The translations under genes were made by a program, and so were the position numbers. Source: JBGTKH01 sp041744735 (GTDB taxonomy: Bacteria; Planctomycetota; Planctomycetia; Pirellulales; Pirellulaceae). Taken from it: a stretch of 5,730 nucleotides of DNA. The stretch lies in the NCBI GenBank assembly GCA_041744735.1, contig JBGTKH010000103.1:1-5730 (forward strand), written 5' to 3'. Within the stretch, counting starts at the first letter, position 1; each line of letters starts with the position of its first letter. Under the pieces are notes generated by a model, which was not told where the DNA came from, did not search any database, and was given only the letters and a program-made list of their open reading frames with translations. Positions 3,963-5,730 of this stretch are shown in pieces.

Positions 3963-4907
3963 TTGACATCGCGACTGAACATTGTCCACAACGAGGATTG
4001 CATCGCGGGGATGCAGAAGCTGGCGGATGGGGCGGTGGATCTGGCGTTTGCCGACCCGCCCTTCAATATTGGGTACGAGTACGACGTGTATCACGACGAA
4101 CTCGACAGCGACGAGTACGTGAATTGGTGCAGCCAGTGGATCGGTGAAGTGGTGCGGGTGCTGAAACCGGCCGGCACGTTTTGGCTGGCGATCGGCGACG
4201 AGTACGCGGCGGAGTTAAAGGTGCTGATGCAGCGCCAGCACCACTTGGTCTGCCGAAGCTGGGTCGTGTGGTATTACACGTTCGGCGTGAATTGCAAATT
4301 CAAATTCAGCCGCTCGCACGCTCATCTGTTCCACATGGTGAAGGACCCGAAGAATTTCACCTTCAACGCCGATCAGGTTCGCGTGCCTTCGGCGCGGCAG
4401 CTTGTGTATGCGGACCGTCGCGCGAATCCCACGGGCCGACTGCCGGACGACACGTGGATCTTGCGGCCGCAGGATTTGCCTGACAGTTTTCAAGCGGACG
4501 AGGACACGTGGTACTATCCGCGCGTGGCCGGCACGTTCAAGGAGCGAGCCGGCTGGCACGGCTGCCAGATGCCCGAACAACTGCTGGGCCGCATCATCCG
4601 CGCGTGCAGCCATGAGGGCGAAGTGGTGCTCGACCCATTCGGCGGCAGCGGCACGACGCTGGCCGTGGCCAAAAAGCTGGGCCGCAAGTTTATCGGCTAC
4701 GAACTGTCGGCGGAGTACGCTGAGCAAATCCGCATGCGATTAACCAAAATCCACGTCGGCGATCCGCTCGACGGCGCCGCCGAACCGCTGGTCAGCGCAC
4801 CCAGCACGGCAAACGGAAAGAAGCTGGGGGAAAGAACCACGCAGCGGCCTCGCCGCAAACCCGATACTGCGTCGAATCAAAAAGAATTGCCTGGACTGGG
4901 CAAGTGA
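3963..4907 (+). CDS. Beta-class site-specific DNA methyltransferase (probably N6-adenine), solitary
   Basis: A 314-aa enzyme that would transfer a methyl group from S-adenosylmethionine to a base in a specific DNA sequence. Catalytic motif IV is DPPF (31-34, in AFADPPFNIGYEYD) and the AdoMet-binding motif I is DPFGGSGTT (224-232), followed by motif II around FIGYELS (245-250). Motif IV preceding motif I is the beta-class order, shared with CcrM, HinfI and YhdJ; DPP(Y/F) suggests N6-adenine, whereas SPP(Y) would suggest N4-cytosine. The stretch between (about 110-200) should contain the target-recognition part. About 40 residues at the C-terminus are basic and low in complexity. TTG start with a good Shine-Dalgarno. 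No endonuclease lies beside it, so it looks solitary, either regulatory or a phage/mobile leftover. It precedes an isomerase-like gene by five nt. Confidence 0.9.
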   Translation: MTSRLNIVHNEDCIAGMQKLADGAVDLAFADPPFNIGYEYDVYHDELDSDEYVNWCSQWIGEVVRVLKPAGTFWLAIGDEYAAELKVLMQRQHHLVCRSWVVWYYTFGVNCKFKFSRSHAHLFHMVKDPKNFTFNADQVRVPSARQLVYADRRANPTGRLPDDTWILRPQDLPDSFQADEDTWYYPRVAGTFKERAGWHGCQMPEQLLGRIIRACSHEGEVVLDPFGGSGTTLAVAKKLGRKFIGYELSAEYAEQIRMRLTKIHVGDPLDGAAEPLVSAPSTANGKKLGERTTQRPRRKPDTASNQKELPGLGK

Positions 4908-4912
4908 CAACC

Positions 4913-5730
4913 ATGAAATTCGCCATTTGCAACGAGACGTTTTTGGACTGGCCGTTTGAGAAGGCGTTTGCGTTCGCGCGCGAGTGTGGATACACGGGGA
5001 TCGAGTTCGCGCCGTTTACGATGCACACGAATGCCTATGACATTTCGCCGGCCAAACGGGAAGAGGTGCGTAAGCAGACGGAGGCTGCGGGTCTGGAGGT
5101 CCTTGGGCTGCACTGGCTGCTGGCGAAGACGGAAGGATTTTACTTGACGACGCCCGATGCCGCGGTGCGCAAGCGGACCAGCGACTATTTGGCCGAGTTG
5201 GCTCGGTTGTGTCGCGATCTTGGCGGGCGGGTGATGGTGCTAGGTTCGCCGCAGCAACGCAACCTGTTGCCCGGCGTCTCGCACGACGAGGCGATGAAAC
5301 ACGCGGCCGACGTGATTCAAGGGGCGATCCCCGTGATGCAAGAGTGCGGCGTGACGCTGGCGGTCGAGCCGCTGGGACCGCAAGAGGGCGACTTCCTGCG
5401 CACGGCCGAGTTGGGCGCACAGCTCTGTTCGCTGGTCGGCTCGCCCAATTGCCGCTTGCACTTGGACGTGAAGGCCATGTCCACCGAATCGAAGCCGATC
5501 CCGCAGATCATCCGCGAGCAAGCGTCGCTACTGGAACACTTCCACGCCAACGACGCCAACCGCCGCGGTCCCGGCATGGGCGACATCGACTTCGTCCCCA
5601 TCTTTCAAACGCTGCGGGACATCAACTACCAAGGCTGGGTCTCGGTCGAAGTCTTCGATTACGAACCGGGCGTCGAATCGCTGGTCCGCGACAGTATCCA
5701 ATACATGCAGCAGTGCCTGGAACGCATATC
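4913..5730 (+). CDS. Sugar phosphate isomerase/epimerase-like TIM-barrel protein (3' end outside window)
   Basis: ATG at 4913 opens a frame that stays open to the window end (272 codons), so it has no stop here but must be nearly full length for this family of roughly 270-290 aa. It is a xylose-isomerase-like TIM barrel (AP endonuclease family 2 fold). The expected metal ligands are in place: E152 (LAVEPLG), D185 (HLDVKAM), H211 (HFHANDAN) and E246 (SVEVFDYEPG). The N-terminal strand MKFAICNETF and GYTGIEFAPF (27-36) are also typical. Substrate cannot be deduced; hydroxypyruvate, tagatose or other ketose sugars are used by relatives. It starts five nt after the methyltransferase stop and has only a weak ribosome binding site, so it is probably co-transcribed or translationally coupled, although the two functions have no obvious link. 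Confidence 0.88.
   Translation, partial: MKFAICNETFLDWPFEKAFAFARECGYTGIEFAPFTMHTNAYDISPAKREEVRKQTEAAGLEVLGLHWLLAKTEGFYLTTPDAAVRKRTSDYLAELARLCRDLGGRVMVLGSPQQRNLLPGVSHDEAMKHAADVIQGAIPVMQECGVTLAVEPLGPQEGDFLRTAELGAQLCSLVGSPNCRLHLDVKAMSTESKPIPQIIREQASLLEHFHANDANRRGPGMGDIDFVPIFQTLRDINYQGWVSVEVFDYEPGVESLVRDSIQYMQQCLERI

Noticed and set aside
3963..3968. TTGACA as a -35 box
   Set aside because: It coincides with the start codon of the methyltransferase and no TATAAT-like box lies about 17 bp further on.
4215..4727. 170-codon minus-strand frame
   Set aside because: It is antisense to the methyltransferase, whose catalytic and AdoMet motifs are unmistakable.
5016..5601. Minus-strand frames of 93-134 codons
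   Set aside because: They are antisense to the isomerase-like gene and are a by-product of its high-GC third codon positions.

Overview
The window looks like a high-GC, accessory-rich stretch of a bacterial chromosome. A planctomycete (Pirellulales-like) is my best guess, from the DUF29 gene, the DUF104/PIN-type toxin-antitoxin relic, the short palindromic repeats and the mixed start codons. This is a stylistic judgement, not a proof.

Left part (1-2324). The + strand opens with the 3' end of a group II intron (domains V and VI, ending at about 249). Everything else here lies on the minus strand and reads right to left: a 141-aa zinc-ribbon/two-helix membrane protein (1749-2174), a 246-aa HNH-like protein (835-1575) and a 161-aa protein resembling CDI immunity proteins (270-755). 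The gaps between these genes have the architecture of integron attC sites: paired R boxes, a long imperfect hairpin, a stop codon abutting or inside R'', and (for the HNH gene) a start codon just after R'. For each of the three genes, the R'' box after the gene is the reverse complement, or nearly so, of the R' box before it (GCCGAAC/GTTCGGC, GCCTAAC/GTTAGGC, GGCAAAC/GTTTGCT). That is expected if each was once a separate circular cassette. I therefore read 250-2273 as a gene-cassette array, with a group IIC-type intron in the opposite orientation at its left end. No integrase is visible in the window.

Middle part (2248-3960). This is a graveyard and repeat region. It holds a hairpin, three copies of a 12-14 bp direct repeat, five degenerate 21-bp tandem units, a 41-codon in-frame fusion of an antitoxin start to a PIN-toxin tail, an intact DUF29 gene with a good sigma70-like promoter, a roughly 80-bp palindromic MITE/REP-like element flanked by 10-bp direct repeats, and a stretch of apparently broken minus-strand coding sequence.

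Right part (3963-5730, + strand). A solitary beta-class DNA methyltransferase (TTG start with a good Shine-Dalgarno) is followed 5 nt later by a sugar-phosphate isomerase/epimerase-like TIM-barrel gene that runs off the window. The two are probably co-transcribed. No restriction endonuclease is present beside the methyltransferase.
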